A DNA stretch of 64,000 nt from positions 1,915,629 to 1,979,628 of the forward strand of contig CM055102.1 of NCBI GenBank assembly GCA_029204225.1, in the 5' to 3' direction. The notes below the pieces were generated by a model that worked only from the letters and a program-made list of their open reading frames with translations, was not told the origin of the DNA and did not search any database. Every line of letters begins with the position of its first letter. The first letter of the stretch is position 1. Of the stretch, positions 14,617-26,913 are shown piece after piece. The position numbers were made by a program, and so were the translations under genes. Source of the stretch: Diphasiastrum complanatum (taxonomy: Eukaryota > Streptophyta > Lycopodiopsida > Lycopodiales > Lycopodiaceae).

Positions 14617-15356
14617 ATTCTCTCTTAACAAGGTCAAGTGTCCTCTGTATACCAGGGTGACCCACATTGGGGCTATTGTGGCACTCATGCAGGATTTGGG
14701 CCCTAATGTCCGCGATATCTGGCACACAGACTTTTCCTCTATGAAAAAGTAAATCATTCCGAATGGAATAATCATCAAGTATCTTCTCTTCGCGAGATTT
14801 CTTGGAATCCTGCTTTCCAAGATTGTCTCTCATTTAAGAGCTTCTTGCTAGGACATCTTGGCTAATATGACCAAAAAACTCATCGGTCCGACAAAGGTCT
14901 TGCAGAGAAAGATACAACTCAGATTGGAACTCAGCAAAGCATAACTGATTAGCTTCACGAATCCGACTCAAAGCATCAGTGACACAATTCGGCGTACCTC
15001 GACGGTACTTAATGTCGATTCAAACTCTTGAATGAGTTCCGACTAGCGGGCCTTATGACCCCTAAGGTCTGAGACATCATAGATATACTTAAGAGATTCA
15101 TGATCTGTCATAACCACAAATTTAGATCCGTACAAATAATGCCTCTAGATCTTTAACGCATGAATGACAGCAAAAAGGTCTTATTCATAAGTAGAATACC
15201 TACTTTGAGTTGGGTTCAACTTCTTGCTCTCGAAAGCCACAGGTCTACCATCCTGGTAAAGGACTGCACCTACTGCATAGTCACTAGCGTTTGTTTCCAC
15301 TTGAAAGATCTACTAGGGTCCACTATGTGTAAGATAGGGGTTGTAGAAACCAGCAT
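14617..15356 (-). pseudogene. Gypsy RNase H end and integrase zinc domain (truncated)
   Basis: On the minus strand the sequence reads through RNase H remnants (a YSTYE-like block, RHYLYGSKF, VMTDHESLKYI) with several stops. It then enters the integrase N-terminal domain (ILHECHNSPNVGHPGIQRTL, open from 14833). The zinc-domain histidines and the start of the core are present. The frame is cut at about 14617 by the inserted element, so the integrase catalytic core is missing. Confidence 0.8.
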
Positions 15357-15880
15357 CTATAAAGCTTCAAAGCTTTGATTAAGTTCATCAGTCCAAACAA
15401 CAAGAGGACTGATCTTCGATTGCCTTTCGGCCTTCTTCTTATTATCCTTTTTAGTTTTCTGTTTGGCTTTCTTCACTCCCTTAAGAAGATTCGTTAGAGG
15501 CAATGCTACTAAGGCATAGTCTTTAATGAATTTATGGAAAAACCCTGTGAAGTCCAAAAAGGATTTCACTTCCCTAATGGTTTTCAGAATAGGATCATGA
15601 ACTTTTTGGACCTTATCATAGTTGATTTCAAGACCTCGATCGAAAACGATATGTCCCAAATACTTGAGTCGAGTTTGAAAGAACTCACATTTAGACTCCT
15701 TAGCATAAAGCTTTGTATGTCTTAGATTATCTAAGACTATACACAAATGTGTTTCGTGCTACTCAGGAGCCTTACTATAGATCAATATGTCATCTAAAAA
15801 TACCACGAGAAACTTCCCCAGATATGGACAAAGAATATCGTTCATCATCTGTTGAAAGGTTGCCGGGGCATAACTTAGAC
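15357..15880 (-). pseudogene. Gypsy RT, C-terminal half
   Basis: The palm-to-thumb region is visible: LYAKESKCEFFQTRLKYLGH, then FLDFTGFFHKFIKDYALVA and LTNLLKG (15357-15746). Upstream, 15750-15880 carries the YxDD region in decayed form. It continues from the larger frame at 15893-17260, broken near 15890 where a frameshift ends that ORF. RT and the following connection domain are typical of chromovirus-like Ty3/gypsy. Confidence 0.82.
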
Positions 15881-15892
15881 CAAAGGGTAAAA

Positions 15893-17260
15893 CTAAAAAT
15901 TCATAACGGCCATACCTAGTACAAAAACCAGTTGTGGAAACATCCTAATTTGATGGTATCCTAACCTAAGGTCCAATTTGGTGAAATACTTAGCACCATT
16001 CAATCGGTCCATTAAGTCGTCCATCTGAGGCAAGGGATAGCGGTTCTTAATTGTCATTTTATTAAGCTTTTTGTAATCAACACAAAGACGAATACCACCA
16101 TCTTTCTTGCCGGTTAGCAAAGCAGGAGCTCTCCAAGGGGATTTACTAGGCCAAATATGGCCTTTATGTAACAACTCCTTAAGTTGACTAGCAACTTCAC
16201 CTTCTGGGCTCATCCTGTAGGGAAAAAGAGATACATGGGAGCTGTCGAGAAGGAGATCTTTGTGATGGTCGGGAAGACCCTCAAGCAACTGCTCAGGGAA
16301 TATATCATTATATTCCTCCCTAAGTCTCTTAAAGATTTTGCCCTCAGGCGAAGATTCTAAATTATCATCAGTAAAAGATAATGCTTTAGGGAAAGACAAT
16401 ACATCAACATTGACATTATGAGTACTAAAAGCATCTATGTAAGATTCATCTTTTAGATAACATAAATTCAAAAAATACTCAGAATTCAAAATACATTGAT
16501 TTGCTTCATGAGTAAAAACAAAAGGTAGATCTGGCTCATCGCCTTTAAGACAAACCATTGAGTCATTATGCAAGAAAGAAATACAATGAGATACATAGTC
16601 TTTCTTTAAGGACTCATTCCTAGCATAAAACCACTCTTTACCTAGGATTATATCCACCTTATCTAGATTCATGACATGAAAAGACAAACTATTTACATAG
16701 TCTTGAATCTTCAACGACACGTGGGGGACAAAGTGGCCCCAGACCTGATGCTCCCCACCAGCTACCATCCTAACCACGTATTTGTGGTCACTTGGTGCGG
16801 TTGCCAGCTGCAGCTTCTGCACCAACTTAGCATTAATAAAATTATGCATAGAACCGTTGTCAAAAAGAATACTCACAGGTTGGCTGTCTACGAACCCACT
16901 CATGTGAATGAGAATGTGAGGTCCAAACATCGCAATATTAAAACAACAATTCTTACAAACTATTTCATCTTTAAAAGATACATCAATGCAAGAAATAGAA
17001 GAATTACCTGGTGCCTTAAAGGAGTAGCCACCCTTCTTCCGTCTCTTCGAGCAGTCCTTAAAAGGTGCCCCTTCTCCATGCAGGAGAAACACAGCCCGTT
17101 TGGCTTTGTCAAAGTCCACTCTCTCCAACCGAGGGTGCTTCTTTTTCTTCCCCGAAGGAGAAGCTTTGCCGACCATGTGCTCCTTGCCCTTTCTAAATGA
17201 AAAGCCTGCAGAGAATTTGTCTTTGACTTCAGGCTTTGGTTGCTCTTTGCGGGTTATCAT
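15893..17260 (-). pseudogene. Gypsy nucleocapsid end, protease and RT N-terminal half
   Basis: A 455-codon frame on the minus strand. It begins in the gag tail and includes a spoiled zinc knuckle: the cysteine-bearing reading [10 protein letters not shown] (near 17040-17085) lies one base out of frame, so a small indel has destroyed it. Then come the protease ([18 protein letters not shown]; the usual D-S/T-G is DNG here), a linker, and RT with [33 protein letters not shown] and [15 protein letters not shown]. The frame ends by a shift after the fingers domain. The DNG in place of DSG/DTG may make the protease inactive. Confidence 0.88.
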
Positions 17261-17949
17261 TGCGTATCATCGAAGATCTGAACAAAACGCACCGCATCCT
17301 CTAGGGACTATGACTGATTGTCGCGTACCTCCAACTGATATTCTTTGGGCAAGCCCAAGATGAAATACAGCTTAAGGAGTACTTCGTCTATGTGGTTAAA
17401 AAACCGCGATGTAACCTCTTGGAAGTCTTGCAAGTAGACGTCTAAGGGCTTCGTCCCCATTTGCAATGTAGCAAATCAATGATAATATTCAAAATCATCT
17501 AGGACAGGCATAAAGGCAGTCTTAAAGGCTACCTGGAAGTCATCCTAAGTGGTTGGGACTGTAGCTTGGTCATTAAGATCCTGCCACCAAGAGTACGCCT
17601 TACCGCGTAAAAACATGATGGTCGTCGAAATACGCGAGCTATCTGGTAGATCGTGAATGGAGAAATGTGACGTCCATCGATCTAACCAGGCTAACACCAC
17701 ATCTTGATGTTTGTCCTTCTTCTCTCCGGTAAAAAATTCCAGAGTAAACATCAAGTTTAGGAGAGCTTGTCGAGACTGGGACATAGCCTGAATCTTAGCC
17801 TCCGCCCGTTCATGCTTTGAGCGCATGTCCACAATTTGTTGTTGTAACAAATTTATGGCATGCATCATGTTCTCCATATCAGTTTCAACGAGACTTGGGG
17901 CTCTTGTCTCATCTATAAGGGTATCCATGGATAAACGTGAAACTGACAA
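17261..17949 (-). pseudogene. Gypsy gag
   Basis: The start codon is at 17949 (minus strand). The first 134 codons are open: an acidic N-terminus, a coiled-coil-like stretch (NLLQQQIVDMRSKHERAEAK) and the capsid core (FTGEKKDKHQDVVLAWLDRW, FLRGKAYSWWQDL). After a stop at 17545 the capsid C-terminal part continues in fragments down to 17261, including YFILGLPKEYQLEVR. Gag builds the particle shell. The copy is dead because of stops. Confidence 0.85.
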
Positions 17950-18190
17950 AAAAAACTAGAGAAAAAACGGAGAGCTACGACGTAAAAACCACAAAAAGGG
18001 AAAAGCTAGCGCACAAGGCCTCAAGAAATAACCAACTTGAGAACATGAAACTTGAGAGCAAAAGAACTCTACAACAACTTGGGAGAATGAGGGAAAGGAA
18101 GTGAACGTCCCTCCTTTACCCCCTCCCCAAAGCTCCTCTCCACTCTCATGCAAAAAGGACAGGTGGGGCCCAAAAAAGACCCCATTTGTC
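17950..18190 (-). other. Leader / LTR end of the reverse gypsy element
   Basis: Between the gag start and the next ORF lies a purine/pyrimidine-biased non-coding stretch with CTTTTGCTCTCAAG-type repeats on the minus strand, as expected of an R/U5 and leader region. The primer-binding site and the LTR edges are not clear. Confidence 0.4.
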
Positions 18191-18194
18191 CCTT

Positions 18195-19200
18195 CTAGGC
18201 CATTCTAGCCATGTGGGTTGTGCGCATGTAGGAGCGAGCTTCGATATACCGTGCCATTGAGGTCTTACTTTGCAGGAAGAGCTGATGATGCCAAAGAGGT
18301 TGTGGATCCAAGAGTTTGACTGCTTCTTTATGTGTTTGACTCTGGTCCAAATCTGGCAGTATGTAGCCACCTCGCTCTTTTGTTGTTGGATATTTCCTGG
18401 CAAACTCCTGAGAGCCGCACAACCCCTTGTTCGGTTCTATGGGCAAGATTCTGTGTTGGATGGTTGGTGCTTCGGAGGCAATCTCATGTTGAATTTGAGG
18501 ATCAGGTTCAGGAGAGAGAGGAGGCGAGGGGTTAGCTTTCACAATTATTTGTAACTCAGGAGAAAATTGTCGCGGAATGAATGGGGGGTTGGTGGTGTCG
18601 AGAGGGTTAGAAGCGGTGGGAGGAAAAGAATAATGTTGGGAGTTGGTACCCCCAGAGCCTAACGGATTGGTTGGTGCTTGAGCTCCTTGCCCTAGGGGTT
18701 GGCCTTGAAATGAGGAGCCTTGAGTTGCAGGAGGAGGCTGCTGGAATCCTGCTCCATCTCCACCACCTGGTCCATCAAAGTGGTGCCCTAAATCATGGAA
18801 TTGGGCGTACTCTACATGAACCGACGGTGTCAACTAAACAGCGGCCTTTAAGCATTCTTCCAGGGCGGCTATGTGCTGGTTCAGGGCCTCAACGGAAATG
18901 AGGTAGGATTGTTGTAATTTTGAGTGCTACTCCGTCATGGCTTTCAACTTCTGGGCCAGCGTTTGATAGGCCACCACTAGAATGGTAGTTCCCTCAAGAA
19001 TAGCTGGTGGTGCGAAGTCGTTGAAGTCCACCAATTCCAACTATTCCTTCATAGCGGAACGTGCGGCTTGTGCATATGCTACAGCCTCATCTCTTTCGTC
19101 GTTGAGGTTATCAATGGTATGCTGCATGTTGGATACCTTCAATTGGAGCTAGTTCTGGAGGTGGAGTAGCATCTGCTGCTTTGGCAGCCTGCTCCGCCAA
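18195..19200 (-). pseudogene. Coiled-coil plus Pro/Gly-rich ORF, unrecognised
   Basis: On the minus strand, 18833-18195 is open for 212 codons. It is rich in Pro, Gly, Gln and Ser with patches such as GPGGGDGAGFQQPPPA. The same frame can be followed upstream to about 19200 with three stops, and there it looks like a heptad coiled coil (NDERDEAVAYAQAARSAMKE, LISVEALNQHIAALEECLK). Together this resembles a coiled-coil protein with a disordered tail, for instance an accessory or gag-like protein of a retroelement located upstream of the gypsy leader. I cannot name the family. Confidence 0.45.
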
Positions 19201-22200
19201 TTCAGAAAGTCTGATCTCAATGGTTTTTTAATTTTATTTGTTTTCCAATTTTTTGTTTTGCAGTACTTAATTTGCTGAGTTTTTTGGAAAAAAAAGGCTC
19301 ATCTTCATTCTAAATTTTCACATGTACAATTCTTTCCCATTGAATTTTTCAATGAGTCTTAAGTTTGAAGCTAACTCCATGCTAGTAACTTAGAAAAATA
19401 AGGATTGTAAATAAATTGGACATAGCTATGATAATATGCAAGGTCAAAACTTAGGCTCCAATACCACGCCAAAATTTTTTATGATTAAAAATATTGTGAT
19501 TAATGCCCAATAGCAAACTTGTGGTAATCTACCTTTGTCTTGCCTCTGCAAGTACCAATAGTTTAGAAAATAAATGGACTAGGTAGTTACAAACTAGATT
19601 AGGAAACAAAATAGACAATTTTGAAAAGTTATTGTACTTAACTGAATGTTGAAGTTTGAGTGTCATATCTTTCAAATTAAATATACATAATTTGAATTGA
19701 ATTGCCTATGTTCTAGTACTATTGCAATTGAGTGTGATAGAGCTCAAGATTATAATCTAAATCTGAGGAATGATTATTAAAATAAACGTTCAAAAACAAT
19801 ATTTTTGTTTCGAGCTATAAAGATTAAAAAAACTATAACTCTAATGAGTTTTAAGTCTACAACTTGAGAGCTTGTAGCTATGGTTGCACTAAAAGATTGC
19901 TTGATTACTTTCATTAACTACTTGATTTTTTGACATTAAATGGCAATTTTGGCTTCTACTAATAGAAAGATTGTGAAACTCATTGTCCTAGAATAGTATG
20001 GGTTCGATGGTTGCATTGTCATTAATGTGTACTATTTTTCATACATGATTACCATCAAAAAGTCATCTTGAAATGTGTGACAGAGGATATGATTTACTTT
20101 CTATCAGAAAGTGCAGTAGAAGTACTTTGTCAAAAGCTCCTTGATATGCAATAGTAAAAAGAAGATGAGTCTTGTAACTAAAAGTTGGATAATATGCCTA
20201 TAGCTCATGTGAATGGTCATTTGTATTGTGCTATTTAGGTTAAAACTACTCATTAGAACATTGGTTGATGTAACATATGAAGTTAATGAGAAAACTCATT
20301 CAATATAATTCATGTGTGCATTATGAACTAATTGTAATGTATATCTTCGTAGAAGACCCATGCAATCAGGGGGATCAAGTAACATTTAAAAAATCAAAAT
20401 GATCATAAATGATTTTGAGTATATAGACATATGGCAATCTACCTTCTATTTAATCTTTTTTTAAATTCAAGACTCCAAAAAAAATCTAGATACTTAAATA
20501 GAATACTTGTAAAAATCATGATGAAATATTAACCAAATTTTGGAACTAAAAGTATATCATGACACCAATAAAGCTTAGAAACAAGTAGTGCGCACATGAG
20601 CATTGCACCTTGCACATATATTTTGAATGACTATCAAAAAGTTTATATCATTTCTAGGAGAGAATGAAGGGCTATATTAGCTATTTAAATTTGACAACAT
20701 AATTACCATATCTTACTCATATATTAATACATATCATGCTTTGAATAATGGCTTATAAGTTTTCCAATGATGCTTCACTTCTCTCCACTACTCCCAATCA
20801 ATGAATTATCATTCCTTCATGGCTCTAAATTCACTACAATATAACAAAAGCTTGAACATAATCATTTTCATATGCACACATCTTTTGAATGAGTATCTAC
20901 AAGTTTGAAGCATAGCCAGGAGAAATTAAAGGGAGATCCTAGATATACTTTTGATAATGCAATGGCTTTATTTTACTCATACAAAGTCAAATATCATGGC
21001 ATGAATGATGGCTAAGCTATAAATATGTTGCCTCAATTCACTCCTAATCATAGGATTGGATTACTTTATAGTTTGAAATCTACCAAAACGTATAAGAAAG
21101 GTCACAATGCAAGATGACCAGACATTATGGTGAGGGTAGTGGCAATAATTGAAGTCCTTGAAGAAAAATATGTGCAAGCCTTGTAATTGTACTACTCTCT
21201 AATCATAATTCTTACAAGAGAGCTTCTATTTGTTTTTTAAATTATAGCTACATTGTGAATAGTAAGGATCACATTTTTTTTGTGGAGCAAAGAGAGGAAC
21301 TAGAGATGGTGGAAGAGCATTGGACAATTATATAGGAGACTCATAGTTGAGAGTGGAATAATTAGGGTGTTAGACTATCAAGAATATAAAAATGAAGAAG
21401 GTGTGAACATCATCATAGATTTTGATATGAAGTATTAAAGACCATATATGATAATCAATGGCAATTTGAAAATGATAAAAAACATCACATACAATCAATG
21501 GCTAAAGGCTTATGATGAGTAATAATGAATTCTACCAAGAAGAGCTCCAACTGTATCAATATCCAAGCTAAAGAATAATTGTCTCTAGTCCCTATTTATA
21601 TTCTACAAATTTCATAATATGGAAGCTTCTAGAGACTAAAGGTGAAAAAAATTTACAATGAGATTGTAGAGAGAAAAAAGTTCACCCTCTTATTATCTTA
21701 GCTAATTAACTAGTAATCATTACGACATAATAAAGTGACTAAAAAGGCTTGTAGGCATGTACACGAATAAGAGAGTGCCTCACAACACATGAAAAAAAAA
21801 GAGCACCCATATGGACTAGATGTCCATAACAAAGAATATTAATACAATAGGATGTTCATAATGCTCCTACACTTAAAAGACATTGCCCTCAATGTGGGCA
21901 TGTACAAAACAACATCACGTAGAAATATCATATGCAACAACTCGTGGATTTAGAAATCAACATTATGTAAAAACAACATCTTCAAGAATTGGTAGAGGAT
22001 CTAGAATACCCTTAAGATTAGTAGCTCATAAAAAAAAAAAGTGTTTCAGGTTGTTAAAACAAATATACTAAGAGTAGTTTCATTCTCAATGCTAGAGCTC
22101 TCAAGAATTATATCGCATGCACATGCATTAGTAGACACCTATATATTGAAAGTAATCTCATCCTCCTTCCTTGCGTTCGAGGGATTCGGAGGTATATTGA

Positions 22201-23339
22201 GAGAAACGAGTGGATTGAGCATATGAACAAGTAATGTGTGGAACAGTTCCTTGTTAATGTCTCTTTCTGTCAAAAGAATAATTTATTGACTTAGTGATGG
22301 ATTAGAAGAGGATCCAAATGTGCTGTTATACTAAGAATTCTACACCTAGACATTTGAGAGTTCTGAATCATTTACAATTGACTTGAGTAATTGGATTACT
22401 CATGCTTAAAAATTATTTGGTTGAATAAGCCAAGTGAACAGAATTCACCGGAAATTGTTTATTTTGATCTATATTGCTTATAAGACACATGATTTGTGAG
22501 TCATCAGGATTTGTCTTTGAGAGTTGTGTGTATAAAATATAGAAGACCTAACTAATATCAAGGATAACCACTAAATTCAGTTGAAATTCAGTAGAACTTT
22601 GCAATCTCTAGATGTTGTTCTAGGCGATTGTATAAAGTTTATATTGTTAAAGACAGATGTTATAACTGTCTTCAATTACTTATTTGATTGTAGAATTGAC
22701 AATTCATAGTCTGGTCAAGAATCGGGTTGGAAAAATATTCTTGGAATCCAATAATTTTCTTTGTGGAAAAGATTTCAGAATATTTCTTATATTTCCATGT
22801 TGTACATATACTCCAGTATCTTTTAATGATTAAGTATAATTTTGGAATCCTGTAAATTATGATTGATGAATCATAAGATTCTAAATGCTATGATTGACAA
22901 ATCATAAATGGTTCCTTATGGACATTAGAAGATTATAAGAAAATATGAGGATTCTTAAGACAATAAGTAATTCTTGATCAATTAGGAGAGTCAACGATTT
23001 AGATCTATTAATTGAACTCTAAATTTTTTTACTCCAATGCATATTTGAGATTATGTAAATCTCATAGACATTTTCATTAATTAATTGTTTACTTATGAGG
23101 AATTTGCGTACCTTAGTGGATGGAATTCTACTACAGATTTTAGTCAAAGAATGCTTGTGTACTGTTTTCAGCCTAAAATCTCTGGTTAATTAGGAGTAGT
23201 TAAGTCTATCATGATTGAATGGTTGCTATTTCCTTGCATATGTGCTAGAAATAGAGCGCTTAACTCAAGAGAGTATCTGGGGTACTCAGGACTAGGTTAA
23301 AGTCATTACCATAAAGATCAAACTAGCATTGATTGACAA
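19201..23339. other. Intergenic DNA, no gene seen
   Basis: About 4 kb of AT-rich sequence with frequent stops in all frames. No protein similarity, LTR edge or tandem array was recognised by eye. It probably consists of old, eroded transposon sequence. Confidence 0.5.
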
Positions 23340-23858
23340 TAGGAAGGCTGATCATACAAGAAATATTATTGTGCTACAAGCAAGATCTATCAACAAAACA
23401 TGAAACCAAGTACAATAAATGCCTCAACTTGACTAGAGAGAGAATATGAATGTACAAACTCGAGTAGAGAGAGAGGGCACAAAGAGCTTAGTCTCCAAAT
23501 TTGCATTACACACAAAAATCATCATCTTCTCAATGAGAGTACATCACATATATATAGATCCATGGACTCTCCTCCTACTTTGAGTTGAATTGGAGTTATG
23601 AATCCACCTCTCAAGCTATCTAGACTTATTCAAGCCACCTCAATATATCTAATTGTGCCACCTAGTATTTTCATGCATTAAATGTGGCATGCAAAGTACA
23701 AATGGCAATTCCTATGGTAGCTCAAGTTTCTACTTCTACCTACCTTGAATATTTTATTCTAAGATGATTCTTTACTAAGCCAAAAGAGCTCAATCCATCT
23801 TTGGCATTTTTAGGACCCCTACTTACAACATTAGATAGATTTTTCCAATATTTCAACA
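23340..23858 (-). repeat. Probable 3' LTR of the reverse copia fragment
   Basis: On the minus strand it starts TGTTGAAATATT at 23858, directly after the polypurine tract TTTTTAGGAGGAG. The same arrangement occurs in the + strand copia at 10020-10033. The distal end is not defined and may extend beyond 23340. A TATA-like TCTATATATATGTG lies near 23550 (minus strand). Confidence 0.55.
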
Positions 23859-23876
23859 CTCCTCCTAAAAATGTAT

Positions 23877-25155
23877 CTAATGTGGATCAAGCATCGATCT
23901 TGAGATAAGACCAAGATTAGATCTATGCTTTGAGAAGGCACTTTTGCAAAGTGGCTTTGTGAGAAGATCAGCAATACATGAAGATGTGTTGACATGTTCT
24001 AAGTTGATTTCATCTACAATGAGCTTTTCCCTTACAAAATGGTGTGCCACTTCTATATGCTTGCTTCTTGCATGAAAAATAGGACTGTTTGCAAGAGCTT
24101 GGGCCGATATGTTGTCACACTTGATCAAGGGAAGATCATCCTCTTTGATACACTTTAGCTCCATGATTAACCTCTTGATCCAAAGCACCTCTCTAGTTGT
24201 TGTAGTGAGTGCTTTCTACTCGGCCTCACAAGAAGATAGGGATATGGTATCTTGCTTCTTTGAAAACCAAGACACAAGATTGCTTCCAAGAAAGATAGTA
24301 TATGCATTAATGGACATTCGATCCATTTTATCACTTGCAAAATCGGAATCCGAATAGCCAACAATGGTTAGATCTTCATTCTTGTACAATAAACCATAAT
24401 CTTGAGTAGAAGATACATATCTTAGAACTCTCTTGGCCATCTTCCAATGTTGGATCTTAGGATCTTGCATAAATTGACTCAATTTGTGCACACAATAGCT
24501 CAAATCGGGTCTATGATAGTAAGCCAAATTAAGGAACCTATAAGACTGCTATGAAGTGTGATGTCCTCAAAGGATCTTTCATCACCTTTAATAGGGTCTT
24601 TTACATGTTGCTCCATGGGAGTATCTATGCCTTTACAATTTCGCATATTGAATTGTCTCAACATAGAAAAGACATATCTAGATTGACAAATAACAGCATA
24701 CTCTTCATGAAAATCAATCTCAAGGCCTAAAATGTAATGGATCTCTCCTAGATCTTGCATTTTAAATTCTCTTCCTAATGCATCATTAGTTTCTTGAACT
24801 AGCATCAAACAACTTCCACTAAGAATAATGTCATCTACATAGAATAGAAGAATGACAATATTACTACCATCAAACTTTAAGTACATAGAAGGATCATAGT
24901 CACTAAGCACAAATCCTAATGAAAGTAGAAAGTTGTTGAATCTTGAATACCATGATCTAGGTGCTTGCTTCAAGCCATAAAGACTTCTAAATAGCAAATA
25001 CACCTTAGATTTATCCTTGATGAATCCTTGAGGTTGTTCCATGTATATCTCCTCCTCAAGATAGCCATTCAAAAAAGCGTTGGAGACATCAAGTTGATAC
25101 AATTTCCACTTAAAAAATAAGGCAAGAGAGATTATGATTCTTATTGTCACCATCA
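23877..25155 (-). pseudogene. Copia RT and RNase H, 5'-truncated
   Basis: On the minus strand it reads from within RT ([60 protein letters not shown] near 24830) to RNase H (VGYSDSDFASDKMDR, ISLSSCEAE, then HARSKHIEVAHHFVR). Frame breaks near 24510 and 24220 split it into three pieces. Everything upstream of RT (gag, protease, integrase) is missing: at 25155 the coding sequence stops and a CACACGTGTG-bearing block begins. Same family as 9556-10015. Confidence 0.9.
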
Positions 25156-25199
25156 GCTTAGGAGATCAAAAGTACATGTGTAGGGCATCCCACACGTGT

Positions 25200-25740
25200 G
25201 AATTTTACAAATCCAATCTCAACCGAGTCCTTGCATTGACATATCGACCAAGTCTAAAGCTCCAATCTCGACAGAGAGTCTCGACCGAGTCTTGACATCT
25301 CATCTTGACTGAGTCTTGCTCTCAAATCTCAACCAATTCCTGATCTTGAATTTTCAACCGACTCTTGCTCTCACATTTCAACCAAGTCTTGACTTAATGT
25401 CTTGACCAAGTCTTGGCATTAAATCTCAACCGAGTCCTAACATCGTATCTCAACCGAGCCGACACCTAGCTCCTCGACCGGACTGATCCTGACATCCCAT
25501 CTCAAATGAGTCTTCCTCTCAAATCTCAACCGAGCCATGAGCTTTGAATCTCAACCGAGTCCTTGCATTGACATCTCAACCGAGTCCACATTTCCATTCT
25601 CAACCGAGTCCTTGCATTGACATTTCGACCGAGTCTGACATCAAGTCTCAAGCGAATCCTGATATTCACTCTCAACCGAGCCTTTAGGACTTGGCATCTC
25701 GACTAAGCCGAGTACCTACCTTGAAAGTCAACTAAGTCTT
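25200..25740 (+). repeat. Minisatellite of TCTCAACCGAGTC-type units
   Basis: A degenerate tandem array. The core TCTCAACCGAGTC (or TCGACCGAGTC) recurs about twenty times, separated by short variable spacers such as CTTGCATTGACA, giving a spacing of mostly 20-40 bases. It lies between the truncated copia and the ACGT-rich array. No coding frame is supported. Confidence 0.85.
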
Positions 25741-26196
25741 TGACTAGACTTGTACCTAAGCCATTTGACACAAGTATTAGCCAAGTTTTTTTGCACTATG
25801 ACTCACCTGAATACTGTGCAATTTGGTTACACACCAATCACCAAAATCTAAGCATTGTACCTTACCCTAAGTTTACATCCAAAGTCTTATTAAAAAAAAC
25901 AAAAAAAAAAAAAAACAACCAAACACAACACCAGCAAGATAGTCCAAACCTTCTACATAGATGCGAGAGAGTGGCAGAGTCAGGCGGGGAGAGGCAAGGG
26001 CTCGCGTGATGGCGATGCTGGGGAAGTCAAGCTGATATCGCTACAACGCGAGAGGGTGTAAGGAACGGGCATGGGGAGGAGGTTGCTCGCGTGATGGCGA
26101 TATCACAAATGCATTTCGTATGGATGCAATCAAACGTGCTAGAAAATTATGCGAAAACCTGTACAATCCCCGGAAATGGACTTATATAGGGGAGAA
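25741..26196. other. Spacer with repeated CTCGCGTGATGGCGAT block
   Basis: Non-coding. The block CTCGCGTGATGGCGAT occurs at 26001-26016 and again at 26086-26101. The second copy has a perfect 18-base inverted partner at 26821-26838. An A-rich tract lies at 25890-25916. Confidence 0.7.
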
Positions 26197-26660
26197 AAAT
26201 TGGCACGTGTGAATACCAGTGACACGTGGCCCAGTCAATAGCTGACATGTGGAACCACACGTTTGTATACGCAAGTGTGAAATTGCACGTTTGGATCAAC
26301 ACGTGTGGGAACCCACATGGCCGAATGGATCAGTGACATGTGTTCTCGCACGTATAGGCTCACACGTGTGATCACGTGGCCCAATCAGTACCTGACGTGT
26401 GGGATCTACACCTCTGTATCCGCATGTGTGAAACTTGCACGTGTGTCCATGTGATCCAATGGTTTAGTGACGTGTGTTCTGGCACGTGTGATCTTGCACG
26501 TGTGGGCATGTGGGCGAATTGCAGATTGACGCGTATTGTAGCACGTGTGGTCTCGCACATGTGGACGGTTGTACTACGCGCCATAGATCTAATCCGTTGT
26601 TGGATCGACGAGTGTACGGCTTGGATTTTCTTGATTTTAGCTATATAAATGTTGTTTGAT
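26197..26660 (+). promoter_or_regulatory. ACGT (G-box) / CCAAT tandem array with TATA box
   Basis: About 380 bases are packed with CACGTGTG and related ACGT cores. They are organised as five degenerate units that each start C(A/G)(C/T)GTGG, carry a CCAAT-like box and then TGAC(A/G)TGTG. Units start near 26223, 26314, 26373, 26448 and 26507. A TATA box, CTATATAAAT, sits at 26641-26650, before gene A. G-box cores are bound by plant bZIP and bHLH factors (known biology); that this is a promoter is inference from position and the TATA box. Confidence 0.6.
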
Positions 26661-26913
26661 CAGTTAAAACATTTCGTTAAGTTTTGGATTTTCACTCCCT
26701 GTATCTCACAGTGTGTGAACAGTTCTTTTTATTTGCAGTATCGCTACCACACGAGAATCTTTTAGAGATTCTAGACGATCTAAGATCCCTCGCGTCGTTC
26801 CGATATCAGGTCATTCGCCAATATCGCCATCACGCGAGGAAGTCCTGATTGTCTTCTGACTCCCTACCGCCCCGCATCGTAGCGATACTCAACCATATTG
26901 GTCATACTTTCGA

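Noticed and set aside
25200-25740. Possible CRISPR-like array
   Set aside because: Repeats are degenerate, spacers are short and variable, and the surroundings are eukaryotic; this is a minisatellite.
26372-26648. Overlapping ORFs on both strands in the ACGT array
   Set aside because: They arise from repeated CACGTGTG units with few stops; no protein signature.
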